Source of the DNA: Mrakia gelida | Lineage: Eukaryota > Basidiomycota > Tremellomycetes > Cystofilobasidiales > Mrakiaceae | Direction of reading: 5' to 3' | Length of the DNA: 64,000 bases | Assembly: GCA_024345305.1 (NCBI GenBank) | Contig: BRON01000004.1 | Coordinates: 1,178,001-1,242,000 of the forward strand | Part shown: piece by piece, positions 1-11,808 of the stretch | Layout: each line of letters starts with the position of its first letter | Position numbering within the stretch: the stretch's first letter is position 1 | Program-made: the position numbers and the translations under genes | Notes under the pieces: generated by a model | Told to the model about the DNA's origin: nothing | The model's database searches: none | The model's input: only the letters and a program-made list of their open reading frames with translations

Positions 1-1609
1 TGACGACCTCGTGGAGTAGACCTTCGGGGGGAGAGCCCGTTTTCTCGACGAGGGAGGAGCTGCGGGTTCTGCTGATGATCTTGCTGGGGAGTCCTCGGCG
101 CCGAAGAGGTCGAAGGGTTCCTGGTCGAGTTCTGGGTCTGGACTCGCGAAGCGGAGGATCTGCTCGACTGAGCATCGAGAACTTGGGATTCGCTTTGGAC
201 AAGTGTAGACGGAGGAGTTGATGGGGAAGGTAGGATACTGGAGGAGTAAAGAGATCGAAGATCAGTCATCTGCGAGAGGAGGGAGGAAGCGAGCTCGAAA
301 GGAGGGAGGCGAAGAGGGAGGCGAAGAGGGAGGAGGCAGGAAAACTTACGCAGTGCTTCTTCGTGAGGAGCTGATCCGTCCACTCGTTGATGTCGTCGAA
401 GTCGTCTGCAGAGTAGGATGAAAAGCCAGCGGAAATGATCAGCTCTCGAGTTTTCGAGCGAGAAAAGAAGAGAGGCAACTCACCCTCCAGACGCATCTGC
501 GTCTCCTCCTCCTCGATGGCCGCCAATCTTCGACGCTCCAGCTCCTCAGGACTTGGTTCCGACTCGGCCTCAGAGTACTCTTGTTCCACTTCTCCTTCGC
601 CTTCGTCCTCCTGCTCAGCCTCGACGATCAACACATCCTCGTCGTCGTCGTCGTCTTGCTCCGTTCCCCTGCCTTCCGCAACATCCCCAGCCTCCAGCAC
701 ATCACTACCAGCTTCGACCGACGAGTTGAGAGATGGGCTACTCGATAGAGCGGTTGCCTCTTCGACTGCCTTTCGGATGTTCGAGTTACGAGCGCGAGCG
801 GCTCTCGAGGAAGACGCGACCTCGACCTCGACGTTGTTGTCGGCGCGTGCGGGAGACGCTGGATTGAGACCGAGAGGGGAGTTGGCGTCGTTGGACGTGG
901 GAGTAGGGTATGGTTGATGAGTGGAAGAGGAGGAGAGGGAGGAGGAGGAAGAGGTGGCGCGTTTGGAGGATGAAGCGAGAGGTGGGGAAGGTCGGAGGGA
1001 GGAGCGGTTGAGCTTCGAGGGAAGACGCTTGAGGGAGGAGGAAGAGGAGGAAGGGATGGCGGATCCTGATGCTTTTGATGAGGAGGGATGGGCAGGGGAT
1101 TCGTTTGAGATGGGTTTGGAGAGGGATCGTCGAGTTGATCGAGATGGTCCAGCTTGGGAAGAGGTCGAAGGTCGAGGTGACTCGGAGGAGGAAGCTCGCC
1201 AACTTGCTCCCTCCTCCCTTGCTTCCCTCTCCTCCTCGGCTCTGGCAGGGCTGACCCTCTCCTCTGCTACACTCGAACCTCTGCCGTCTCGAAGGGATGA
1301 TCGTCTCGAAGAGGTTGATGCTCTCGAGCTGGCCGTATCTTGAGAAGCTGATCCTTCCTCGGGAAGGAGGTTCTGAGTCCAGGCGGAAGACGTGGAGGTG
1401 GATGAGGCCGTGTTCGCTGCTGAGAGTCTGGAGTGACGAGTGACTCGAGCGAGGGGATCCTGTTGTTGGGTATCTGGGTGCTGATCTGAATTTGGATTTG
1501 AAGGACGTTGTGGTGATGGGGGTCTGTTGTTGGAGGGAGGAGGGAGTTTGGATGGAGCTGAAGAGGGAGCTCGTCCCTTTCCCTTTGGTGGATTATCCGG
1601 TTTGACCAT
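1..1609 (-). CDS. Ser-rich acidic protein of unknown function, 3' end outside window
   Basis: I do not recognise this protein. It starts at the ATG at 1609. The first roughly 370 residues are disordered and rich in Ser, Pro and Arg, with an acidic run (DDDDDED) near residue 305. Two introns fit the local style: 406-483 (GTGAGT donor, CTGAT branch, GCAG acceptor) and 270-349 (GTAAGT donor, CGCAG acceptor). Between them lies a compact segment, DDFDDINEWTDQLLTKKHC, the only part that looks folded. After the second intron the frame stays open to position 1 with more Ser/Gln/Pro-rich sequence, so the gene continues beyond the window. The composition would suit a nuclear regulatory or scaffolding protein, but nothing here proves that. 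The gene model is fairly secure; the function is unknown. Confidence 0.6.
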
Positions 1610-1778
1610 CGTCCACGAGGGAGAGAGGGGAGAACGTAGAGGCTCGTATGCTGGGGCTCAGGTCCGGTATCGAAAGAGCTAAGAGAGGAAGGTTGGGAGA
1701 TGGGAAGGGAGGGAACGTCGGAGCTGCGAGGAAGGAAGCGAGGAAACGAGGGTCAGCTCTCTGTCTCCGTCCGTTCAG

Positions 1779-2464
1779 TGCCTTCAACTCTACGACGCTG
1801 TAACAGACGCCCCAGCAGTCTCCAAGGTACCCTTCATCTTCCCTGAAGAAGCCGCCTCTCCAGTATAGAGGCGGAACGAGAAGCAGCTCGACCCGTCGAA
1901 CGGGAGGTGACCTCGCCCTTCCTTCCCTAAAGCTCCTTCTCCTCTTCCCTTATACCATTTCTCTTGTTTCTCGTCGTACTCACTTCTTAGTATGCTTCTT
2001 CACTCTCTGGGAATGTAGACTTCGAACGAGCTGTTTGGCAGGGAGGGAGGGAGGTCGACGTTAAGTATCAAACGGGACGCGGAGAGGTCGCCTCCCCTCC
2101 TGCTCCGCGCGACAGAGTCCTCGTCGTCAAGGATCAAGATAATCAACTTCGATCTCGGATTTTTGGAGGACAATCCTCTGGTTCTGATTTTGAGAGAGCT
2201 GTAAGACTCAAATACATAAGTCGTCGCAAGGGAGAGGGAGGGCAAGACCGGCGACGCGAAACTCAAGCTCAGCTCGACCTCCTCCATCCTCCCTCCCTTC
2301 CAACCCTCACCGCAGAAGATACAGCTCTCGTTACATTTCGCATTCACCAACATCTACGACGGCTCAACTCCAATTCAACTCACGCCACCTGGTCCTCACT
2401 CACCTCTCTCTGCAGTCGAGACTACTTTCTCCGGCCAAAGGCGAGATCGTCCCTTTCTCGTTAG
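1779..2464 (+). other. Possible small spliced gene upstream of the GH92 gene
   Basis: A coding-like frame begins after an acceptor at 1778 (CLQLYDAVTDAPAVSKVPF and onwards) and stays open to a possible donor at 1863. A second stretch of about 155 open codons runs from an acceptor near 1990 to a TAG at 2462-2464. If joined, they give one reading frame with ordinary amino-acid use. I could not fix a first exon or start codon; candidates lie between 1650 and 1760. The stop is only 22 nt from the GH92 start codon, which is tight even here. Chance open frames of this size are common in this DNA, so this is tentative. If it is not a gene, 1610-2486 is simply the divergent promoter and leader region. 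Confidence 0.3.
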
Positions 2465-2486
2465 CTCCTCCCCCTTCTTTAGAACT

Positions 2487-5400
2487 ATGAAGGTCAGCAG
2501 TTCCTCTCATGCATAGCGAATCTTCTCGGTCAGCTGACCTCTCTTCCCTAGACCTCGAGCAGGTTTTCGCGATGGACGCTCGTCTCCGGCTCCCTTCTCC
2601 TCCTCCTCTTCCTCCTCCTCAGCCCACTCCTTCCCTCGACCTCATCAGCATCGCCCTCTGGTCTCCTCGAGATGAGAAACACCTTCATCCGCTATACAGG
2701 AAGCCTCTATCTCGTCTCTCAAATCCTCGGATGGACGACTGGGGCTCGTTCGACTGGGAAGAAGAAGGATTCGGGGGACCCATCTCGTTTTTGGAACGGC
2801 GACGTCGTCGACCTCATCGATCCGTCAGTTCTTATCATTCCTCTTACGTTCCTCACGTCGTGCTGAGCCCTACTCTTCAATTTCTTCAGAACTGTGGGAA
2901 GCGGGGGAGATACTCCGAATGGATCAGGAGGAATGATCCCTTCGACAGGTCGGTTCCCTCCTCGACTCCTCCTCGTACTCGTTCGAATGCACTGACGTTC
3001 GTCGACATCTACTGTTCAGCACCTCCCTTCGCAATGACTCGATGGACTGCTCAGACTAGGGAGAACGTGAGTACTCATCACTCGTGAGCTGCCTCGTCGA
3101 TCCTGACCTTTCCTCCTTCGTCCCTTGAGTTCGTCTCCTCGACTCCTTACAATCAAACCGATCCTTGTATCCATGGCTTTCAAGGTCAGACAAGAGAGCT
3201 TGCTCCTCCTTTCTTGCGACTTAGCTGACTCGAACTCGTTCATCCTCTGGCAGGCACGCATCAACCCGGTGAGCTCGTCCTTCTCTCCTCCTCGAGTCGC
3301 GTCTTCACTCCTTCTGACGAACCATCGTCCCTCGTTCTTGCTCTCGACAGCTATTTGGATGGGAGAGTCCGGTCAGGTCGTCGTCCATGCTGGTCTCGGC
3401 GAGGTCAAGCCTGCTTTCAAGGATCGCGGACTTCCATTCTCTCACTCGAACGAGACTCTGTCGGCCACGTCTTACAGGGTCGAGATGGACGCTGGAAACG
3501 GCAGCTGGATTACTGGAGAACACGCTTCTAGTGCGTAGGCCTCTGTTTTTCCACCTCGTCCTCCGTACGCTGACCTGACACGCTTTCTCCGACGCGTCTT
3601 CGCCCTCGTTCAGCCTCTCGCGTCGGCCATCTTCGTTACACTTTCCACCCTTCCTCTTCCTCCCTCGAACCATACATCCTCTTCCAATCCACCCGTAAAA
3701 CGATCATCACCTCCGACCCAACCAACATCACCTCCATCCTCGGCGGAACCCTCTCCATCTCTCCCTCCTCGAACCCTCAATCCCTCTCCGGCTCGAACCC
3801 AGAACGACAAGACTCGATCCTCGTCCCCACCCTCCCAGCCTCCTCCTTCGCGACCCACTACCACGCTCGCTTCTCCGTCTCTTTCACCTCCTGGGGAACC
3901 TCCAACGGTCCTCTTCTCCACCCAAACTCAACCTCCCTCATCTCAGGCGAGGAGATCAGCGGCTGGGTCTCGTTCCCAGCAGGGACTAAGCAAGTCGAGG
4001 TTTGGGTTGGAACGAGCTTCATCTCGGAGGAGCAGGCGAGAGGGAATCTCGAGAGGGAGGTTGGGAAGAAGGGGAGGACGCTTGAGGAGACGGAGAAGGA
4101 AACGAGGGCGGCTTGGAGGGAGAAGTTGGAGAGGGTGAAGTTCGGAGGGAAAGGAGGGAAGAACGGATGGGAGAGAGGTGGGAAGTGGGAGAGGGTCTTC
4201 TATACGGGGTTCTGGCACTCACTGCAGTACCCGTACGAGGTTTCGGAGGAGGGAAGGTACTATTCTGGTGAGTTCGAGGGCGAAGGGGAGGAGAGAGAAG
4301 CGGGAGTCGCGTCGAGTTTCGTCGAGGATCGCTGACTCTTTCCCCTCTGGCTCGGCCCTTTTCGTCTTCCAGGCTACGATGATACCATCCATGAGGGAGT
4401 GAGCTACTCAGGGTACTCCAACTGGGACACGTACCGAGGTTCGTCTTGAGAACGCGTCTCTTCTCTTTCTCCCTCGTACCTCTCGCGTCCTCTGATCTCT
4501 CGTCCCGTCTTCGCAGCCGAATGGCCATGGCTCATCCTCTTCGCTCCCGAGAGAGTTCCTGGAATGATTACTTCGATGTTACAAGACTACCAGGAAGGAG
4601 GCTGGCTTCCGATGTACGTTTTCGGCCTTCCGTTCGTCGAGAAGATCAGTCTGTGCTGATTCTCGTTCGCGTCTTCACATTTCGACCCGTTCAGGTGGAA
4701 GAATATCGTGTGGGTATCTTTCATCAGGTGTCCCTCGTTCATCTCTCACAAGCTGACTCTTATCTTTCTCGCAGCGAGACGAACATCATGGCGCGTCGAC
4801 CTCTCCCTTTGTTTCTCTCTTTCGCCACGCGCTGACGTCTCGGTCTCTTCTTTCTTTCAGGTCGGAACCCACGCCGACTCTCTCATCGCTTCGGCCGTCA
4901 CTCGAAACGTCACTGGATTTGACCTTGAACTCGCCTACGAGGCCGTTAAGAAGGATGCCGACGTCCCTCCCGTACACGACGAGTCGACTCTGTTCGTTTC
5001 TTCTCTCCCATCTCCCTCATGTCGTTTCCCCGTTCCTGACGCGACTTCCTTTTCCCTTTCTAGATACGCCGATCGCGAAGAGTGGACAGATCAGGAAGTC
5101 CGAGCAGGGCTGACGCTGTACAAGGAGAAGGGGTTCGTCGCTGCAGATGAGGTAAGTCGACTTTCGAGCAACAAAGCGCCCTCTCTGGCGTCCCTCTTAC
5201 CGACGATCTGACTCTCTCTTCATGCTCTCGTCTCTCCAGCACACTGAGGCAGGCTCTCGCACTCTCGCATACGCGTTCGTCGTCTTTTTTTTCCCTTCTT
5301 TCCCTCGACGCGTCGCCTTCGAAGTTCTAACTGATCACCCTCTTGCTCTGCCGTCCTTCAGCTACGACGACTACGCCGTTTCTCTCATCGCTCAGGCTGC

Positions 5401-6268
5401 AGGTCACCCAGAGGATGCCGCTTTCTACCTTAACCGCTCTCAGTCGTACCGCACGATCTTCAACTCGGAGACGAGCTTCATGGAGGCTCGGTGGGCGAAC
5501 GGCTCATTCGCTGGAAGCGAGGCTGGCTGGACTGAAGGAGACGACTGGGCGTACACCTTCGATGTCTGCCACGATATTCCTGGTGAGTCTGAACTCGATC
5601 CAACTCGAGGAAACACAACTGACCTCTCGTCTCGCGTTCTGTCCAGGTCTCGTCGAACTCAAGGGAGGAAAGGATCGTTTCGTCGCGTTCCTTGACGACC
5701 ACTTCGACGGAGGCCACAACGATCACACCAACGAACCTTCCCACCACATCCCCTACCTCTACTCGATCGCTGGATCGCCTTCTCGTTCGGCTGAACGCGT
5801 TCGACAGGTCGCCGTCGAGGAGGGGAACTACGGGCTTGGGCCTGAGGGACTGCTAGGGAACGAGGACTGCGGTCAGATGAGTGCATGGTTCCTCTTCTCC
5901 TCCTTCGGATTTTACCCAGGTTCGTCCTCTTATCTCTCTGTCTCCTCCTTCGTGACCTCGCCCTCGTTCTGACGACGCGCCTCTCTCCTCCTCCCTCCCT
6001 CCTTCCAGTCGACGCCGCTTCCTCGGAGTACATCATCGCCTCTCCTGTCTTCCCCGACATCACCGTCCTCTTCCCAAACCCTCACGGACCCGATGTTGAG
6101 CTGCGAATCCTCGCTGAAGGAGCTCACGAACGGCCCTACATCGCGTCGGTTTCGATCAACAGGAAGGAGCTCAAGGAACCTTACATTCAGCACTCAGATT
6201 TGGTTGGAGGTGGGGAGATAGTCTTCGTGATGTCGAAGGAGCCGACGAGCTGGGGAGAGAGCAGCTGA
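2487..6268 (+). CDS. GH92 family alpha-mannosidase, secreted
   Basis: Glycoside hydrolase family 92 enzymes are calcium-dependent exo-alpha-mannosidases that trim mannose from N-glycans and mannan. The first exon is just ATG-AAG; an intron at 2493-2551 is followed by a hydrophobic signal peptide (LLLLFLLLSPLLPS). Later exons carry family hallmarks in order: GSGGMIPSTAPPFAMTRWTA, THQPAIWMGESGQ, RVGHLRYTF, FYTGFWHSLQYPYE, WKNIVETNIMVGTHADS, SRTLAYAYDDY, HNDHTNEPSHHIPYLY and GNEDCGQMSAWF. My spliced reading is about 830 residues, a full two-domain enzyme (N-terminal beta-sandwich, C-terminal alpha/alpha barrel). The gene has about a dozen introns, two consecutive micro-exons (15 and 16 nt) and one apparent GC-AG intron. 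It ends 139 bp from a convergent neighbour. Linkage specificity (1,2-, 1,3- or other) cannot be read from the sequence. Confidence 0.93.
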
Positions 6269-6407
6269 GGAGATGTGATGACTCTCAAACGACGCGTGAA
6301 AGGGAAACGACATCGATCCAAGATCACAGCCGTCGTTCCGCACCAGCTCCTCCTCCGTCTCAACCAGCTCCTCCACTCCGTCCTTACAGCTAACTCTCTG
6401 CTCCAGC

Positions 6408-7972
6408 TTAGTGTCCGAGGATAGGTCGAGACTCGGCGTCGTCGTCGAGTCGGATTCCTCGCTCTCCAAAGATGTAGGTGTTGAGCTTCGCCTTCCAGAT
6501 CTGCGACGACGAGAGAAGAAAGTGCAGGTCAGCGAGCGTTGTCGATTCGACGAATGAAGAGAGAAGACACTGACGTGATCGTTTCCTCGAGACTTCTCGA
6601 GAATGGCGAGAGCAAGGAGTCCAGCCAAAGCGAGGAGGTTGAAAGCAAACCCAGACCAAGCGAAAGCGAGAAGAGCAGGCTCTGCAAATCACGACGACGG
6701 AAGATGATCAGCGAAGCTCATCGAGCGAGAGCTAGAGAGATCGATGCTCACTCCTCCAGTGATCTCGAGTGCACTCGTCGAGGATCCTAGCCTCCTTGGT
6801 AGCGAGGAAAGCGACGACTGAGGAGGGAAGAAAGGAACGACGACGCGACGAAGAGTCAGCTCCCGTTCTTAAAAACACGGAGGAGAGAGGAATGAAACGC
6901 ACCAGCCCAAGCGAGGAAAAGAACCTCGACGACGACGAGCTCGAACCAGAACTGGCTGAGGAAGGTCGAGTAGGCGGTGGGGAAGATGAAGCTGACAGAA
7001 CCAAGACGCGTCGAGCGAAGTCAGCCATTCGTCCTCTTTTCCTTTCGAGCCAGCGAAGGCACGTTCAGAGACTCACAGAAGGGAAAGAACCAAAGTCGAC
7101 GAAACCAATCCAGCGATCGCGATGTACAGAAGTCCTACGAGACAGACAGGAAAACGAAGCGGGGGAGGAGAGAAGCGAGTGCTTAGCGCTCATTGACAGA
7201 GGTTCGATCAAGGGAGAAGGGGGGGGGTTCGCTTACGAGCTTTGTTGGTCTTGCAGTAGGTGAAGTATCCTCCTGGCTCAGGGAACGAGGTAGGGTGAGG
7301 TCGACCGTGGTGACGAGTGGGAGAAGCTGTCCAGCTGGTCTTCGAGACGCCGGTCTCAGACGAGGAAGACGAAGTTGACGTCGCAGCGACCGATCTGGTA
7401 GGCTTAGCCGACGACTTGTGGTGGCTCGAGTAGGAAGAGACGACTCCGCCGGTCGAAGAGGTCGACGGAGAAGAGGTCGGGGAGGGGAACTTGTGGTCGT
7501 GAGTGGTGGTTTGGGTAGGGAAAACGATGGAAGTGAGGTCGATGGAGGTCTTGTGGTGCTTCCTAGCGAAGACGCCTTGACCTTGACCTTCAGCGAGGGT
7601 GATAGCCTCTCCAGGGTGGTACTTGGGCTGACCTGAGACGAGCGAAGAAGGAAAAGAAGGCGAGATGGGTACGAGAAAAGAGGTCAGATGGAGCTCGGTC
7701 GAGTCGAGTCGAGCAAGGATGATTTGACAAGATGCAGAGGAACTCACCCTGAGAAGCAAAAGTTTAGAGGGGAGAGGAGAGTCAGTTTTCAGCTATGAGT
7801 TCGAGAAGAAGAGATGGGGAAGGGAGGGAAAGGAAAGGACGAGGAAGCTCACTCGAACGACTCCGAAACGAAGAGACGAGATGATGAGTCCGATCGAAGA
7901 GAGAAGGAGGAGGGTGTAGAGGACCGCTCGGGTGATCTTGATCGCTGGGGACCAGGCTGAGGTGTAAGCCAT
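6408..7972 (-). CDS. Four-helix membrane protein, MARVEL-like
   Basis: The spliced reading starts MAYTSAWSPAIKITRAVLY with a first membrane helix (VLYTLLLLSSIGLIISSL). A long Ser/Thr/His-rich loop of about 130 residues follows, ending in GYFTYCKTNKA. Three more helices come next: LLYIAIAGLVSSTLVLSLL, the FELVVVEVLFLAWAAVVAFL segment, and FAWSGFAFNLLALAGLLAL. The end is a short charged tail, RLDDDAESRPILGH. Four helices with a family-typical Ser-rich loop resemble fungal MARVEL-domain proteins, which shape plasma-membrane or eisosome domains. The match is by architecture, not a diagnostic motif. The gene has at least five introns with CTGAC-type branch sites. The mapping of the exon chain is good; the family name is moderate. 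Confidence 0.6.
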
Positions 7973-9319
7973 CTTTGCTGCTGTTTCTTGAAGAAGTGGG
8001 AAAAAGGGAGGAAGATGTGGGTGGGGGGAGAAAAGAAGAGAAGGGAGCGAGGGGGGAAGACAGGCCGACCGCGGCCCCCCCATGACGAGCTCCCAGTCAC
8101 GCGTTTCGGCTAAATCTCGAAGACAGATGAGAAAATCTTCCTCGGATCATATCTGTCGAAGCCGTCGCATATGGTGCGAGCTAGAGAACGAAAAGGAGGA
8201 AGGAGCGCGAGATGGGAGGTGTCGACGCGACGCGTGATTCGTCGAAAACATCGTCGCGTCGGGCCAGCACTTCTTCTTTTTCGAGCATTCCGAACATGCT
8301 GGAAAGAACCGTATACTCAAAAGCTGGCAGAATTCGCTCGCCCCTCGAAGATTCGCCGTGGCTGGTCTCGAAGACCGCCGACCGCGTCGCGTCGTCTTTC
8401 CTCTTCGTTCTCACCCTTCGTCTCTCTTCCTCGCTCTCTCCATTCCCTCCCAGCCCTTCTATCTCTCTTCTCTCCCTCTTCTCGAGACCTTCCTCTGTAC
8501 AGATCATCCACGAGGCCATCAACATCAACCTTCCTTCCCCCCTCCCGTCTCCCCCTCCTCTCAGCCTCGTCAAAAGAAAAATGTCCCAACCCCCTCCAAC
8601 CCTCCTCACCCACACCCCCCCAAGTCCAACCCATCACCCCAGTTCCTTCCTTCCCCTCCACTCACACAACCTCAAAACGAGATCGTACGAGGAAGAAAGC
8701 ACGAAAAGAGAAGAGGCGAGAATGCAGACGGGGGGTCAAAGCTCGCGCGCGAACACGAGCTCCGACGTCGCCTCCCTCCCTGCTACGGGAGAGAGGGAGA
8801 GAGTGAGAAGAGCTACAGTAAAGTGCAGAGGAGAGAGACTTGGGTTTCACTCTTCGCTACCCTGCAAGATTCAAACAAGCTCATGGAGGTGGGGAGGAGC
8901 AGGGAATGGTAAAAAGGGTGCGATGGTGGGATGGTGTAGGAACTGGGAGGGAGGGAGAGGTGTTTCAAGGGGTTGGGGGTGGGTGGGCTAGACTAGGGCA
9001 AGGAAGAGAAGGGATGGAAGGGGAGGGGAGGGATGGTTGTGGTGGTTGGGAGGGAAGGAAGGAAGGAAGGCGAGGGAAGTTTCGGGTTCGCGACGCACAG
9101 ACCTCGCCGGAGTCGGTTGGGAAGGCTGGGGGAAGAGGGAGTGAGATTGTGAAGGCGAGGGTTCGCTCCTTTGAAGGGTTTGGTGGTAGAGCAGAGCAGG
9201 GCTCAGCTCAGAAACACTGAGCAAAAGAGTGAAGAGCGAACGCTCAACTCAACTCGACGCGTCTTGCTCGCTCTCGTCATCAGAACCACATCCCATCGAA
9301 TCAGATCTCCGTCGTCAAT
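7973..9319. other. Intergenic region, no supported gene
   Basis: This 1.35 kb holds the promoter of the membrane protein at 6408-7972 and the 3' flank of the peptidase at 9320-11621. It has long pyrimidine runs near 8390-8670 and purine runs near 8890-9080. Open frames exist on both strands, but their composition is low-complexity and I found no frame supported by a start codon plus paired splice signals. No tRNA-like promoter boxes were seen. Confidence 0.5.
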
Positions 9320-11621
9320 CTAAAGCGTCTTGAACCTATCCGCAAAAGCACACAAGATCTTCTGCGTCGGTTTCTCCCTCGCGGAGTGTCCTGCGTCCGG
9401 GACGACGGTGAGTTCGGCCTGGCGAACGAAAGGAGGGAAGGAAAGCGCGAGCGAACGATTCAAGGAGTCAGTTTACGAACTCTCGAAGGGTAGTGGAGAT
9501 GAAGCAGAAGGGGTGGGAGTGGATAGTTTCGCTTACCTCCGGGAAAACCTTCTTGAGCGCCCAAGCTGTTGTGATGGGGCAGACCACCTTGTTCGCGAAA
9601 CAAACGAAGGGAGCCGGGGAGTGAGTGAGCGAGGACGAGAGCGAGAAGGACGAGGCGGAGCGAGGAGAGGAGGGGTTGCAGAGGAGTGAGAGTGGGTACG
9701 TACATCGTATCGACCTTGAGCGATAACCTGCAAAGAGACGAGGTGAGAGGAGGCGGGTCAGTTCGAGTCTTCGCGTCGAATCCGGAAACGTCGTGCGTGA
9801 ACTCACCGTAGGGATATGCCTGATCTTATCGATCCCCTGCTTCTCAAGCAGCTGTCCATCTCGCATCCATCCTGCGTTGACGAAGAAGCTGCGAAGGCGA
9901 GACCGAAACAGAGGCCAAAAGTCAGTTCGTTCATCTCGATTCGTTTCGACTCGAGTCGACTCACTGGTTCTCAATCCTCGCGAACGCACTGATAGCCGAG
10001 CGGAAGAAGGGGTACCTTTGGGTCAGTTTATGAGGGTAGGGTATGGTAGGATGGGAGAGGGAGGGGAAAGAGGAAGCGTGTGGAGGGACGAAGAAGAGAG
10101 GGGGAGGGAAAGGGAAGCAGGAAGGAACGCACTTGGCCCAATCGTCCTCAGCGGCTTTGGCGACGTCTGAAGGGTCGACTTGGAGTTTGGAGGTTGACAT
10201 CTGGAGGGGAAAAAGCGGAGAATGAGGGGGTTAGATGGAGAAGGGGGAGGAGAGACGAGACGAGACGAGAGCTGAGACGCGACTGACCTCCCACTTCGAC
10301 CAGGCCCTGCGAACGAACAACGAAGCATAAAGATGAGCTTCCGAAACAGATTTTCTCTCTCCTAGAGCAACGATCAAACCCGTCGAGTCGTTCGTGCAGG
10401 CGGACTCACTTAGCAGCCTCGAGCCTAACAGCCTCGTCCTCCGAGTTCAACCTCCCATGGTAAGCCTGGAAAGAAGGAGGGGAGGTCAAAGTCAACTTGA
10501 GCTCGAGGACGCGAAGACGAAGGAAAAGGAGTGGCGAAGAGGGGAGGAGAACGAACCTGCATCATGTCCGCCCTCTCGCTCTCGGGGATAGGAGCGACGA
10601 AGTCGTCCCAGGCCTCAGGGAAGAGATGGGAGGCTCCGTTCTGATAGAAGAACTCGAGTTCCGAACGACGGAGGAGGAAAATGCCTCGAAGGATAAGAGC
10701 TTTGACTCGGGAAGGGTGGGTCTGAGCGTAGGCGAGGGAGAGGGTGGATCCCCTGAGAAAGGTTGGAAAGCAAGACGGAGGGAGGGAGGGAGAGGTGAGC
10801 TCGTGTGCTCAGCTTGGCTTGCATGAGCGAAAGAGGGAAGAGGGCTGAAGTTCGATCGTACCAGCTTCCTCCGAATACGACCCATTTCTCGATCTTGAGT
10901 TCCTCTCGAAGGAGTTCGATATCGGCGACGAGATCCCAGCTGGAAACGAAGGCAGGAGGACAATGAGGTCGTGTGAGCTCGAAGTTGTCGAAGGAGCAGC
11001 TCGCTTGTTGCTCGCCAAGAGACACGACGAGACTGACGTCGTGTTATCCTTGAGCTCAGCTGAAGGAGTTGACTTCCCCGATCCACGCTGGTCGACTGAG
11101 GAAACGAGCGAGGGAGGACGAGGTGAGCTCTCGATTGGAAGGAAGGGGAAGACCGACGGATGGAAGCTCACGCAGGATGATCCTGTAGACCTCGGGGTCA
11201 AAGTAGGTTCGATCACTAGCGGAAGTTCCTCCTCCAGGTCCACCTGATAAGATATTGGATGCAAAGGGAGAAGAGTGAGACGAGACTCGAGGGAACGAAG
11301 GGATCGGAAGGAGGGAGGAGATGGTCGAGCTCAACTCACCGTGAAGGAAAACAACGGGCTAAGCAGGCAGAAAGGTCAGCTTTTCTCAGACTTCAAGCTC
11401 AGAATAAGAGAGAAGAGAAACGAGCGTACCTTTCCATCCTTCTTTCCAGACTGCTCGTAGCTGAAAATCGTACCCAGAAACAGGTCAGCTCGTGGGTCTC
11501 GTCGAGGTCCAATCCCCTCTCTTCTTCGCTCATGCTCTCTTCTTCTCTTCACTCACTAGAGAGTGTGCAGAGAAGAGACCTTGAGGAATCCGGTCTGGAA
11601 GGGTTCTTGGGGTGTGTACAT
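9320..11621 (-). CDS. Prolyl iminopeptidase (S33 alpha/beta hydrolase)
   Basis: This cytosolic-type enzyme removes N-terminal proline from peptides. The spliced protein starts MYTPQEPFQTGFLKV and shows the family order: oxyanion motif HGGPGGGTS, FDQRGSGKSTP, nucleophile elbow GGSWGSTLSLAYAQTHP (Ser in GxSxGx), a cap region (LFPEAWDDFVAPIPESERA), catalytic Asp in QGRYDVVCP and catalytic His in VVPDAGHSARE. It ends AFADRFKTL, stop at 9320. The length is normal for the family and all triad residues are present. There are about nine short introns. No signal peptide is visible. It diverges from the dehydrogenase at 11809 across 187 bp, so the two probably share a promoter region; that is inference. 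Confidence 0.92.
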
Positions 11622-11808
11622 CTTGGCTTTCGAGTTGTGGAGTAAGAAAGGAGGAGATGGCGGTTGGAGAGAGCCGTCTCGACGGGCCCAGGAGCATCGC
11701 CGTCTCGAGCTTCGGCGACCTCCTTCGCAGGAAGGTGTGATTTTCTCGTTTGCCCTCCCAACCAGCACAACCTCTTCCTCTTTGATCAACACCTTCTCTT
11801 CGTCCATC
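11622..11808. promoter_or_regulatory. Short divergent promoter region
   Basis: Only 187 bp separate the start codons of the prolyl iminopeptidase (-) and the hydroxyacid dehydrogenase (+). Both promoters and 5' leaders must lie here or overlap the genes. Pyrimidine-rich stretches precede the dehydrogenase start. I cannot identify a TATA box or a specific factor site. Confidence 0.5.

Noticed and set aside
8171..8991. Overlapping plus-strand frames of 184-259 codons between the membrane-protein and peptidase genes.
   Set aside because: They are low-complexity (Ser, Pro, Arg), overlap one another in all frames, and have no splice signals or recognisable motif.
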